A stretch of DNA of 64,000 nucleotides from NCBI GenBank assembly GCA_039704465.1, contig JASFAU010000012.1:310001-374000 (forward strand). The letters run 5' to 3'. The number at the start of each line of letters is the position of its first letter. The first letter of the stretch is position 1. Shown here piece after piece: positions 53,068-64,000 of the stretch. The DNA comes from Plasmodiophora brassicae. Lineage: Eukaryota > Endomyxa > Phytomyxea > Plasmodiophorida > Plasmodiophoridae. Below the pieces are notes generated by a model. That model had not been told where the DNA came from, did not search any database, and saw nothing but the letters and a program-made list of their open reading frames with translations. The position numbers and the translations under genes are program-made.

Positions 53068-55265
53068 TCAGTAGATGCTGCTCTCCTCCCAGGTCTTGCT
53101 CAGCGAGACGGCGCAGTTGATCAGGCCGACCATGGAGTACGTCTGCGGGTAGTTGCCCCACAGTTCGCCCGACTTCGTGTCGATGTCCTCGGACAGCAGG
53201 CCGACGTGGTTCCGGTAGCACAGCAGCTTCTCGAACAGCTCCCGGGCCTCCTGCTTGCGACCTTTCTGCCTTGCAACCGCTCCGACGTACCAGAACGAGC
53301 AGATCGTGAACGCGTTCTCGGGGAACCCAAAGTCGTCTTTCGTCACGTATCTGTACATGAACCCGTCGTGCATGAGCTCGCGCTCGATACGGGCCAACGT
53401 GCCGACGAATCGGGGATCGCTGGACGCGACAAACCCGAGTTCGTCCAGCAGTAGCAGGGCCGCATCAACGTCCTTCGTGTCGCCGTCCAATGTCGACACG
53501 AACGAGTTGGACTCGGGGTCGAACGAGCGTTCAAGAATGAACTCCTTGATAACGGTGGCCTGGGCACACTCGTCAGGTGAATCATCCAGGGAGACGACGC
53601 GCAACAGCGGCCGACCTTTTCTCGCCACGTCGCGCCACGCTCAGGCAGCCCGAGCTTGTCAGCAATCTTCGCCAGACGGTCACATGCCGCCCAGCACATG
53701 ACCGACGAGAACGTATGGATGTGCGACTGTTCGCGTAGCTCCCAGAGGCCGGCATCCGGTTCGCGGTACGCGACAAACGCCAAGTCGCCGAACCTCTCCA
53801 ACGATTCGAACAGTGAAATGTCACCGGGCGAGTCGATGCGCTCATCGAAGAACATTTGCGTCAGCGCCAGGATCACGGAACCGTAGCTGTCGTTCTGGCG
53901 CTGAATGTACGCCAGGTTCCCGCAGCGGACAGGACCCATCCCGCGGTACCTGTCGCGAATGACCACCGGTGAGTGGACCCGAAGGCGCGGACGGGACGCA
54001 TAGACACGCCTACCCGGGTAGGTGCTGCTTGGGGATCAGGCTCTCGGTCAGCTCCGTCTGCATCAGGACACCGTACAAGGGTTGCAAATCGCCGGATCCC
54101 GCCCCAGCAATGACGTTGATGATGAAGCGCAGGAAGAGCTCCATGGAGCGGGTCGCGCCGAGGCTGTTCAGCGCACGGACCGTATGGTACGAATCGCGAA
54201 GCCAGCAGAACCTGTAATCCCATGTGCGCTCCGTATCGGGAGCTTCCGGAATCGATGTCGTTAACGCTACGTGTGCACAGACGTTAATTGCACGGGACGA
54301 CGAACACGGATCCGGGGCAGATGGTACCGGCTATGATGGCACCAGACTGTTCAAAGGAGCACATCTTCAGCGTGATCGCGGCACGAATAACGTCCGACTG
54401 CCATTCGAATGGGATCTTGAGCCCGTGCACGAAATCGTTCCAGTACGTGCGCGTCTGCTCGAGGAACTCCGCCCCGATCGCCGCCGGAGCGCGCGTCATC
54501 GACTCATCCTCGCCGAGGATCATCGTCAGGACGGACGTACAGACAAACGGGACCTCCTCCGTGACGAACGTCGTCGGGGCATCCGTCGTGAGGCGGGCGA
54601 CGAAATCCGTCCCACGATAGCTGATGTGGTTCACGCCCCGAACGAAACTGCACGGTTCGGAACCGTATCCGCGGGTCGGCCGGCATCGAATCGTGATACG
54701 CGGATGGCCCTTGAGCGGCTTCAGGATACGGACAATCGATGTCGGGTGGAAGCTTCGCCCGTACATCTTAAAACGCGGCGCAAAGTCCTGCCACGACACT
54801 GGTCATGCATCGACCTGGATCCGACGACGCGTCGCCCACGTACAATGATCTGGAGCACGGACCCCTTGTCGTCAGTCAGCCGCGTCAGGAGAATCGCCGA
54901 GTTCCGAACATAATGCTGTTCGCACGACTTGAACCCATCTGGCGTCACAGGAAACAGACGTCAGGTAACGGTGTACGAAGGTGCGGCGCAGGCCACGTAC
55001 GAAGGTTCACGTCCCAGAATCCGGACGTGTCGCCGCCGCTCAGCAGGTTCGAGAACATCGGGTCGCTGTCGAACTGCGGCAGGCAGCAGAACACGAGCGA
55101 CCCGCGCTTGTTGATCAGGCCGCCGATCGTGCCGTTGCCAATGAGGCCCAGGTTCAGGTCTGCGTGGCGGGCCAGGTCGACCGCCGCACCGTTCCCCATT
55201 GAATTGCACGGCCCGCCCTTGCAGAACGTGAGGCGCTCCTCCCCGCCAATGTCAACGGCGCCCAT
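53068..55265 (-). CDS. GH15 glucoamylase/trehalase-like glycoside hydrolase
   Basis: Minus-strand exons: 55265-55001, 54938-54844, 54787-54328, 54266-54014, 53949-53616, 53559-53068; introns 62, 56, 61, 64 and 56 bp. The N-terminal beta-domain has DLNLGLIGNGTIGGLINKRG and CCLPQFDSDPMFSNLL. The (alpha/alpha)6 barrel has TWDYRFCWLRDSYHTVRAL, NLAYIQRQNDSYGSV, EPDAGLWELREQSHIHTFS (general acid Glu region) and NAFTICSFWYVGA. These match the glucoamylase/trehalase-like GH15 group, which cleaves alpha-glucosides. No signal peptide is seen from the Met at 55265, so it is probably intracellular; an upstream exon (near 55446) is possible. Confidence 0.85.
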
Positions 55266-55712
55266 AGCTGCTGGCTCGTCCGGAACCGCCGTGCGGTCGA
55301 GGTCGACCAGTTGGGCGGAGGCAACAAATCGCAGTGTGCGCCGTGTCGCCCGACCCGCGGCGACCGCGACACACGGGGCGGGGATCCCCGGCCTTTACGT
55401 GGACAAGTTCCGCACAAACCAACATTGCGTCAGTCGGGTCTGCCACTGCGCCACGCGAACTTTCTCCCCTGCAGTGTGGGTTCGGAAACGCTCGGCGCCC
55501 GCCGCTGTTCCCGGCGGCGGAACGTTCCGATCCCCGGAGAAAGATCGGTTACATACACGCCTGGCCCCCCACCGCGCGGGTGACTCCACTGGCCGGTCAG
55601 TCTGAACGGCACCGGCAGTTGACTCAATGACGGGGCGTTTCATGCTGGTCGTAATCCTCGGTCACTATTCAAAATAGGGCACTAGACTGCCGTAATCGTA
55701 CAACCTTCGAAG
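55266..55712. other. Divergent intergenic region between GH15 and lectin genes
   Basis: About 450 bp. A minus-strand open frame from an ATG at 55446 could be a 5' exon of the GH15 gene. No other feature recognised. Confidence 0.35.
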
Positions 55713-56456
55713 ATGATGCTGGTGATGACGAGGATGGTGCAGCATGCGTCGTGCGTATTGCTGCTGCTATCGGCGGCGGTCGTGATCGGTAACCCGATCG
55801 ACGTCACGATCGGCGACCTGCAGTACAGCTATTACGACGCGGATCCTGAATCGGGCGAGCGCCTGTCATGGATCGAGGCACAGCATTTCTGCGAGCGCCT
55901 GGCGCCATCGCTCGGCTCCAACCTAGCCACGTTTAACTCCCGGGAGCAGATGCGCCTGCTCGTTGCCGAGCTAACTGGGGTCGACCCCACCTCCAAACCT
56001 TGGGTCGCCTACCGCATCGACGATTCGTTCGTGCGGCTTGTCATGGACCCGAACAACGTCGCCAGCAACCAGACGTTCTCGTCGGCGCTGGCTAGCCCGA
56101 CCTTGCCGTTCCAGCAGCCGGGCACGTGTGGCGCGTTAAACATCGAACCGGGCGACGACGCTCTGTACGCGGGCTTGGGCGTCGTCCAAGCAAACTGCAA
56201 GTCAGTCAGCGGTTGGATCTGCCAGCAACCGTATCAGCCATGCGCCGGTAACCCGATCCTGAACCGCCTAACGCACCGGTGCCGGCTTTCGTCCGTCGAG
56301 TACCACACCTGCCTGGGCAGCTCCCTATTCCTGTCGTCGTCCTGCCCGCCCGACCACATCTGCGTCGACTGCGGGGAGTTCGTGCGCGCCTCCAACGACT
56401 CGTTCTCGACGACCGCCAGCGTCTGCTACCTACCTGAACTGGCGCCCAAGTGCTGA
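55713..56456 (+). CDS. Secreted C-type-lectin-domain protein
   Basis: Single-exon, 247 residues, ATG at 55713 (another Met follows). Signal peptide: about residues 1-26, with CVLLLLSAAVVIG. A CTLD follows: SYYDADPESGERLSWIEAQHFC (helix 1 with first Cys), LATFNSREQMRLLVAELTG, then TCGALNIEPGD and NCKSVSGWICQQ (final Cys pair). The usual WND and EPN motifs are not seen, so calcium-dependent sugar binding is doubtful. A Cys-rich tail (CPPDHICVDCGEF) comes after. No membrane anchor. Secreted, possibly a surface or host-facing protein; that role is inference. Confidence 0.75.
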   Translation: MMLVMTRMVQHASCVLLLLSAAVVIGNPIDVTIGDLQYSYYDADPESGERLSWIEAQHFCERLAPSLGSNLATFNSREQMRLLVAELTGVDPTSKPWVAYRIDDSFVRLVMDPNNVASNQTFSSALASPTLPFQQPGTCGALNIEPGDDALYAGLGVVQANCKSVSGWICQQPYQPCAGNPILNRLTHRCRLSSVEYHTCLGSSLFLSSSCPPDHICVDCGEFVRASNDSFSTTASVCYLPELAPKC

Positions 56457-56683
56457 AACGATACGACCCATTCCAGTTCACGGCAATCTCCCTGAAACCC
56501 TCGCGAATTCAAAACACTCCCCCAATTCCTATCATCGTTTGCGTCCAATGTGCGACCTGTATACGGTCGGTTCTTACCAGTGGTGGTGGACTGCGCGACT
56601 GCAGGGCGCACTGCATTTTGAGACCGTTCCGGTGGACCGGACGGCGTCGTCGACTGGGGTACTACAGGTCCGTCAGCCCAGCA

Positions 56684-59129
56684 ATGGATTTCGGCAACGA
56701 CGAGGATGAGACGCGTGACGACTACCGACTGGAGTCGGGGTCGCTCTCCGCCGTCGACTGCATGGTGTTCCTGGTGGACGCGTCGCCGGGCATGCGGGCG
56801 GCCATCCAGGACACGGTGCGCGCGCTGGCCAATGTGCTCGCGGAGAAGATCCGGTCGCCGCGGGATCTCATCGGTTCGGCCACCATCCGCCCGCCCCGAC
56901 CACTGGTCGACGTGTTCTCATTGACGGGGCCCCCCGCTAGGCATCATCTTCTACAATGTTCGCGGCATGGTCAATGACCAGAACTTCAAGCATATCGTCG
57001 AGTACCGTAAACCGTCGCCCGCTGATGCCCGGTCGATTATGGCGTTGCAGGAGATTGCAACCAAACAGGCAATTGCGCGTCGCCTGCCACTGGGATGGTC
57101 TGGGCGCCTGATTCGGGTGTCGCGCAGGTGAAACTCGAGGAGCTGTGTGCGCATCTCGACGAGAGGGGTGACCCGGCGGACGACAACGATGCTGACTTCA
57201 GTCAGGTGATCTGGGCTGCTGCCGTTGCTCTCGGGTCCGTTCGCGCCAAATCCGTCCAGCGCCGCCTGTTCATAGTTACGGGGCGCGACGATCCCACCGG
57301 CGGGTCCAGGATCGTTCGGTCGAAATCCGACCAGAGGCTATCCGACCTGATCGAGCAGGGTGCTGAGGTCGCCGTTCTGCCCATTGCTGGCGTATCAAAC
57401 GAATTCAACTATGACGCGTTCTATGCGCCCTATGTTGCCGACGCCCGAGGCATTGTCACGCCTCGTCCCGTTGCCGAATTGTCGGCTCGAATCGAAACGG
57501 CAAGCCGGGCTCGCCGCGTTCTGTCCTCTATCACGATGAAGTTGGACGCCAAAGGCGAAATTGCAATCGCGGTTCAGGTACGGCCATTCGTTTCCGTCGG
57601 TAACGGCAAACAGTACCGATACGCGTGATGCAATGCGTTAGGTCTTCTCGGTGCGAATGGAGGCCAAAATGCCAACCCCTGTGTACTTGGATCCGGAGAC
57701 GAATGACCTTCTGACCTCTCAACAACAGTGGGTGGCGCAAGGTTCGGATCCTGTCGTGCAGGCCCTTGCCCTTGGCTTAAACCCTGTCTGTATGTAGATA
57801 CTGCTGACATCATTGATGCGACCGACCTGGTCTCGTACATGCTCTATGGCGGCCAGGTCGGCAGCCGGGCGATAATAATCGAGCCTGCCAGTCGCTGATT
57901 GTGGAGCGCACAGAAAGTGACATTCACGAAGCAGGACCTGAAGACAATCAAAACGGTGTACCCGTCCGGCATGCAGCTTCTCGGGTTCAAGCCCCTAGAG
58001 ATGCTGCTTCCATACCACAACGTCAAGCCGTCCTTGTTTGTGCGACCTGACGAAAAGCGAATTACCGGCTCCTCTGCGGTCCTGGGAAGGTGGAATTGAC
58101 CGATTCGTTCTGAATCGTTCTTTGCTCAGGCATTCATGGCACTGCTGCAACGCATGAATGCAAGAGGCGTTTTCGCTGTTGCCCGTATGGGCTTGCGGGA
58201 TGTTGGCGTGCCCCGTCTCGTTGCCCTTCTTGCACAGTAGGTGGCTGTTGTGATGGTGTTTCACGCCGTTGCTGAGCGCTGTGGGAAATAGGACAGAGAA
58301 ACGTGACGAGTACGATGATGTTTCGGAGCCTGCTGGCTTCAATTGCATTCCGCTGCCGTACGCGGACGACATCCGCGAGGTATTCGATGTGAGGCACCTT
58401 GCCTCGTTCATAGGGCTGATGCCTGCTGCCAGATACCAACAGGCCTGCCAACGGTAGAGGTCCCGGATGACGCTGTTATCGATTTAGCCAAGCGCATGTG
58501 CAAGACGTTCGCTTTCGAGGACTTTACTCCTGCCGCGTACCGCAACGTCGAACTTGCCAAATATTACGCGACCCTGAGAGCCATCGCGTTGAACCTTCCT
58601 GAGGTACCTGCTGATTTTGGTGCGGCTGCTCAATCTAATGATGGGCTGTCCAGTTCGAGACAATCGACGACGACCTGGTAGCACCCGAACCGACCAAATC
58701 CCGTCCTCTATTTGAAGAGTTTGCCACTGCAATTTTCGGCACCGGCTATTCTGACAGGCAGCAGGATCAAGTTCAACCTCCCGCCAAACGTTCCTATGTA
58801 AGCAAGGTTTACAATGACGTGTGTCCTGAAGGTATGACCGACGCAATTGCAGTCGTCGAAAGGAGGGGCGTCAAAGAAGTCGAAGGTCGACTTTGATCCC
58901 GACAATCCTGATTTCGTTGCTCTGTTCGAGCAAGACGCTGTGAGTGTGTGTGTGTGCTGTGCCCACGAGCGTTGCTCACTGTTGTGTATTCATGTAGTTG
59001 GGCCAGTTGACCGTCCCTAAACTTAAGGCCTATCTGCGGGAGAACGGGTTGGCCTATTCCGGAACGAAAGCCGCACTAATTGAACGAATCTGTGACCATT
59101 TGTCTACGAATAAAGGTGATAGGTCGTGA
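56684..59129 (+). CDS. KU70: Ku70, DNA end-binding subunit with SAP domain
   Basis: Intron-split gene from the ATG at 56684 to a TGA at 59127-59129. N-terminal vWA-like domain: DCMVFLVDASPGMRA, EKIRSPRDLIG...IIFYNVRG, AKSVQRRLFIVTGRDDP. Ku core: KMPTPVYLDPETNDLL, TKQDLKTIKTVYPSGMQLLG, LLPYHNVKPSLFVRPDEKRI, FNCIPLPYADDIREVF. A C-terminal SAP domain (LTVPKLKAYLRENGLAYSGT) is specific to Ku70 and absent from Ku80. Ku70 pairs with Ku80, binds broken DNA ends and starts non-homologous end joining. Splice sites for all introns were not fixed; the first (after SPRDLIG) is about 65 bp. Confidence 0.88.
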
Positions 59130-59457
59130 ATACACAATGAACATGGGTCTCCAGAAAGTGCGCGTCGTCACTTCCGATATTTAGTTGGTCGGAAGGGATG
59201 CAACGACCCCAACCGTGGCCATTGCCGCCTAGGCGGCCAACGTGCCCAACAGCTGAAACCCGGCAAGCTTCTGTCCACCTAACGTGCGACACTGATGAAG
59301 AACTTCGCGCAAGTTGGCGGAGAGCGCGAGTGCTCTTGGCCAGGAACTGGATGACCAGGTCACTGGGTGATCACGATACAACGGGCGCTCAACGCGAACG
59401 TCGCCACCGGTGAAAACGATACATGAGACGCGCACGGGCAGATTGGCTGTCCTATTG
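59130..59457. other. Convergent intergenic region between Ku70 and the E1 dehydrogenase
   Basis: 328 bp with no gene, RNA or repeat recognised; it should contain both 3' ends. Confidence 0.5.
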
Positions 59458-62400
59458 TTAATGAAACAGTGCCTCGATGACAGATTTGGCCTCCTTCTTA
59501 TGAACCTCAAGGGCCCCGACAGCCTGCAGCGGGACGGGACGTTAGAGCGCTGAGATGTTATATGCCACAACGATCTACCGGTGATGCGGACGCTTTTCTC
59601 CCCAAGTACTGCAGCCGAATGCTGCTGCACGTTCTGGATGCCTCGATTGCGCGTTGCAGCCTTGGGCCGACGAACGTCCAGCATCCCGCATTACTCGGCT
59701 CTTCCTAGAACGGACCGTAATCACAACTCGTATATCGTCGCGCGCATGCGGGCACCGACGCACCTGAACCCAGGCGACCTGCTCGACCTGTGGGTACCTG
59801 TTGAGTTCCTTGACGATGAGTTCGAACGGGAACGGGCATAGCTCCTGCTCGACAGTAAGACATGCTGGACACGTTACTGACGTTAACCGTTGGACCTCGA
59901 TTCGGACGATGGAATACTGCTCAGGGTTGCTGACAGAGCTGCGTGCCTTCACCAAATCGTAGTAGATCTTGCCGGAGACGAACGCAAGTCTCCTGACACT
60001 GTCCGACTGTTGAGTGCACAATTGCTAACGCAGCGTCGTTACATGCAGCATACCGTTCGCAATCCTCGTTGGAGCAGTCGCTTAGGACAGGCAAGAGATG
60101 GGAACCTGGCCCCTACGTATGCATGCATGATCAGAACGCCAAACACGGTACAACAAAGTCATTTGCGGGTGCGAACCATATCGTCCAGGGTAGACACAGC
60201 TTCAGGCAGGCGCAGAATCGTTTTCGGGGCGATGACGATCAGCGGCTTCCGATGCGAGGCATGCATCTGTAGTGCAGTCAGGTTGAATGGGGGGCCCGCT
60301 GAATGAACCAGTGTGCGCGCAGCAGACCTGGCGGCGGAGCGCATGGAAATAATTGCTGGGGGTTGTGCAATTGACAACTGACATGTTAACAACACGATCG
60401 GGCTGGGCAAACTCGTCGCTGCTGCAAAGCTGCAGAACGCGCTCCACCTTGGCGCTGGAGTGTTCCGGGCCCGCCCCGTCGTACCCGTGCGGCAAGAGCA
60501 TCACTATTCCAGACTGGCGAATCCATTTATCTGCGATGCACGCTTAACCTCTTCCGGTGCAGCAAACGAGCGCCAGGTGGCGATGCATACCCTCGCCGGT
60601 AGCAATGAAGTTATCAACTATAACTTGCGCAGTGTTCCAGAAGTCGCCAAACTACGCCACGTGTTCAGTTCGATGAGCTGGCACCCTCGCGCCGCGCCTG
60701 TACCTGAGCCTCCCATATGACCAAGTTTTTCGGGCTCTCCCAACTGTAACCAAACTATAGGCAGGTACGTACAGGTTGAGACACAGGTCTGCAAAGCATT
60801 GCATCGCCCGATGACCACCAACCTCGAACCCCAGAACGGCAAACTCGGATAGATGTGAGTTGGCGGGGTAGAACGTGCCACAGTCCTCGCCCAGGTGGCA
60901 CAAGGGCGTATATTGCTCGTCGGTCTTTTGATCGGTGAACGTCGCGTGTCTCTGCGAGAACGTCCCTAAAACGCACGTGTCAACAAATGCTGCGATAAAC
61001 CATGGCATTCGTTGTACCTCTTTGGACGTCTTGGCCAGAGATGCGTATGTTGTATCCCTAAACGCCGGACAGGCACATCACATGCTTGATACGGTCCGCG
61101 ATTGGCTGCCCGAGTTACCTCATGGAGCAACGATCCGAATGCCATTGCTTCAGCGGTCGCCCAATCAATACCCCTGCCGGCATTGACGACGTCACGCCGC
61201 GCCTCGACGTGAGAGCGCATGAGCCTCGGATGGATGATCATGTGATCCGGCAGCTGGACAGATGCGAGCGCCACCTGCGGCTGGATCAGCACGAATCGCA
61301 GTCGACAGTCTAATTGGCATCCCTACCTGACGGAGCAGCATGCTGTCGACGCCGGTATCGACAGGAGCTGTCATATCAGACGCCTGCCTCATACCAGCCC
61401 AGCTGCCTTGGAAGTTCCAGTTCTGCAGAGACGCAGCGTCAACGGATGTGCCGATAAGATTCCATACGGGGAATGCCAACGGACCGGGTCGGCCTTGAAT
61501 TCAGCGGACACCTTGAGCTCTTCGTCGAGGACCTTGAAGAGCTTCTGCTGCAGCTTGGAGCGGAGCGTCCCAGTTCGGATGCCTGTCCACTATTCGGCAT
61601 CGTATATGCAGGCCTTGCGATGCCAGACGTACCCGATTGCTCCAGTCGTTCGGCGTAAATCGCCGCGCTCGACTTTCGACTTCGAATGTTAGCATACATG
61701 GTCGGCTGCATTCAGACTTGCATATCAGGACAAGCAATCAGGCCCGCCGTTCGCTGGACACAACCTGCGTGAACTGAGGTTCATCGACTTCGTTGTGGCC
61801 AAACTTCCGATACGCCAACAGGTCGATTATGACGTCCTTCTTGAACGTCATCCGGTAATCTATAGCGATTGAGGCAACGCGATGCACCGCCTGTCCAGCC
61901 CAGATTAGGCGTGCCCCGTCTGCCTCCGGTTGATTCTGCAACCTACTTCCGGGTCATCGCCTGTGCAATTGCATCCCGTGTTCAGTCGATGGCAACACGG
62001 ATGGCATGCGGGCGGGCGTACCGTTGACGTGAAACACTGGGCAGGCGATCATCGACGCCACATCAGATGCATAAGGGCCACTCCGGCTTCGATGCGGTTC
62101 GGTCGTGAACCCAATCTGGTTGTTAACAATAACGTGCACGGTTCCACCGGTTCGAAAATCTCGCAGCTGGGATAGCTGGAGAGACTCCGTTACCACACCC
62201 TGGCGACAACAGTCTCGTAAGTATCGGGTCCGCCCAGGTCGACACGAAGCACCATTGTCGGACCTGCCCAGCGAATGCCGCATCCCCATGGAATTCCATC
62301 GCGAAGCACCTGTCGCCCCCGCTGTCGCCAGCCATGTCCTGTATAGCCCTGACCTTACCGAGGGCAACGGGGTTGACCGCCTAGGGAGCGCGTAAGGCAC

Positions 62401-63522
62401 AATGAAGGATGGGAATCGTCCGACGTCACCTCCAGATGACTTGGATTGTGCAGGAGAGACACGTGGATCGGATGCTTGGAGCCACCGAAAGACTTCGTGA
62501 CCGTCGTCGCTGCCGGGCAACCTGTCAGCATGTACAGGGCGTGGTGTAACGGATGACGGCGCGCTCACCAATATGTGATATGACGTCGTCGGATCCGATC
62601 TGACCCGGGATCGTCGTGTGGCTCTGGCCTTTCACTTTAGCCAGCAGGGCACGCGGCGGATAATCCAGCAGCGTTAACAGAAGGTTGTTTCGGCCTGCCC
62701 CCCACACATACGGTTTCGTTCACAGCGAGCATATCAGTGTGGCCGTGCTCCGTTCACCTCGGTGGGGCATCCCGATGACGACGTCGTCGACGGAGTGGTA
62801 GCCGGCCCGCGCCAGGCAGGATTGCACGGCGACGAGGAACACCTCGGATCCATCCAGCCCGTACCGCTTGAAACTGCCAAACTTCAGCTGCATGAACTCG
62901 TCGAACAGCTCGCTTTGGACTGTGCACAACAGGCAGGTGATGTCAGAGCGCCAAGCGTGACGGGGAGGGTCAACGTCGTCCCGAAACGCGTACACATCAG
63001 CGACAGCATGTTCATCTGGTGGCCGGGGCTGATGGGGATCGACGAATGCATGGACTCGAGAGCGCTCGCCAGCCAGCGACGCTCGTCGGGACAGGGGATA
63101 TGCATGAATTCGGCGCCAACGGATCCGCAGTAGGTCGTGTCGAGTTGCTCGATCAGATCTCGGAACGTGGCGCCTCGTGGCAGGCCGTGCACGTTGACGT
63201 CAATGCCAACGACGGACCCGAGGTCGGTCAGCGCGTGGTGCTCCGGGTCCAGTTCAGGCGTGGGCCTGACCACGCGACGCGATTCAGCACTACCGCGCGC
63301 TGTCGCTGACGACACGGGACGTACAAAGGGGCCCGGCGGCCGAGCGGGTCGATATTGGCGCGACGATGCCCCAGGCGACGATACGCGTCGACCAGGGCGG
63401 CGACGGCGGCCCCTTGCTGCGACGATGACCAGCGCTGGCCCCGTCCCGGGACCCACGTGACGCGCCTGGCCCATCTGGACGACAGCATCGCTGTTGCCTG
63501 CTGTCAATAATGGGGTCGCCAA
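59458..63522 (-). CDS. 2-oxoglutarate dehydrogenase E1-family (SucA/OGDH/DHTKD1), thiamine-diphosphate enzyme
   Basis: Many short introns on the minus strand; start ATG 63522, stop 59458-59460. Blocks in order: [163 protein letters not shown] then [58 protein letters not shown], and the C-terminal [12 protein letters not shown]. It decarboxylates 2-oxoglutarate or 2-oxoadipate. It lacks the long N-terminal extension of animal OGDH, as DHTKD1 does; motifs do not settle the choice. The first intron is only about 40 bp. Confidence 0.88.
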
Positions 63523-63731
63523 CCGAACTTATGTGACACCCGTCCCGAGCCCCAATTTATCGTCGCGTTTTCAGTCTGGATTTTTGTCCCCGTAGACATG
63601 GCCAAGCGGTGGGCGGCCATCCGCGGCTGCGGGGCAGCCAGTTGACGAGGCCGACTGCTGCGGGTTCCCGGGCAAGCCCCCGGGCCCCCTCCCCCTCGGC
63701 GCGTCTCGCGGACCCTGAGGACTGCGTGGCC

Positions 63732-64000
63732 ATGTCGTCGTCATCGTTGTCGTCGACGACGACGTCCGTGCTGTGTGTCCGTGCGACGGCTGATGATGAT
63801 GATGATGATGCCGTTGTCTGCCTATCAGGTGGAGCGTCCGGATGTGGATCCCAAGAAGGCAGCTGTGACCTGACGACGTTCGTGGCAGACGAGGAGGTGG
63901 CGCCCGCTGCCGCCGATGGCACACTCGGCGTTGAAATCGGCGAAGACGCGCATCGGCAAGGCATCGCTAAAGACCTTGTTATCATATCGTCAGATGAGGA
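63732..64000 (+). CDS. Partial ORF, acidic protein running off the right edge
   Basis: A plus-strand frame from the ATG at 63732 is open to the window end (about 90 codons). It starts MSSSSLSSTTTSVLCV, has an Asp run (ADDDDDDAVVC), then VADEEVAPAAADGTLGVEIG and AKDLVIISSDE. No family recognised. The opposite strand is also open (63985-63557), so the call rests only on more protein-like composition. Confidence 0.3.
   Translation, partial: MSSSSLSSTTTSVLCVRATADDDDDDAVVCLSGGASGCGSQEGSCDLTTFVADEEVAPAAADGTLGVEIGEDAHRQGIAKDLVIISSDE

Overview
This is a GC-rich nuclear window from an intron-bearing microbial eukaryote. Host genes are split by short GT-AG introns, mostly 56-89 bp. The mix of Ku70, an OGDH-family E1, a GH15 glucoamylase, an ABCA transporter, a PH-CLU-TPR protein, a C-type-lectin domain and oomycete-like piggyBac and hAT transposases points to a protist such as a plasmodiophorid or oomycete. 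That assignment is inference: no rRNA or other marker is present.

The left half (1 to about 32,050) is almost entirely transposons. It starts with the 3' half of a chromodomain Ty3/gypsy element (1-1621). Next come a low-information stretch, a Harbinger-type transposase remnant (2919-3257), and a frameshifted Ty1/copia element (about 3450-8724) carrying an abrupt 0.7 kb AT-rich island. From 8725 a hAT transposase gene is split by a nest of insertions. Gypsy element A (10441-31354, 7 bp duplication CTGACTC) lies inside hAT. Element B (11712-27391, identical 216 bp LTRs, 4 bp duplication) lies inside A. B is itself broken by a tRNA-derived SINE (15873-16367, 13 bp duplication) and by element C (17167-26273, 180 bp LTRs, 4 bp duplication). 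C holds a complete piggyBac element (17568-21398, TTAA duplication). Each removal rejoins the reading frame or sequence of the outer element, except at the hAT junction, where a small intron has to be assumed. The order of insertion can therefore be read directly. The hAT C-terminal tail reappears at about 31,370-31,936.

The right half (about 32,480 to 64,000) is gene-dense and has no recognisable transposons. In order it holds: an Aurora-like kinase with a long acidic insert (+); a small PB1-like protein (+); a membrane protein with an ABCC-type TMD0 followed by PX domains (-); an AWS-SET-postSET histone methyltransferase (-); a CUE-domain protein (+); a PH-CLU-TPR protein (-); a full-length ABCA transporter (-); a leucine-rich-repeat protein (+) sharing a 433 bp divergent promoter with ABCA that contains three 35 bp tandem repeats; a small three-helix membrane protein (+); a GH15 glucoamylase/trehalase-like enzyme (-); a secreted C-type-lectin protein (+); Ku70 (+); an OGDH-family E1 dehydrogenase (-); and the start of an unidentified acidic protein at the right edge. 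These look like ordinary neighbours, not one pathway.

The most unusual items are the nested insertion stack, gypsy A (no LTR but a clean target duplication and a 3' hairpin shared with the copy at 1-1621), the piggyBac transposase with SAP and PD-(D/E)XK-like segments between its catalytic aspartates, the WIDD reverse-transcriptase box shared by B and C, and the TMD0-PX protein. All calls come from reading the sequence; no database search was run.
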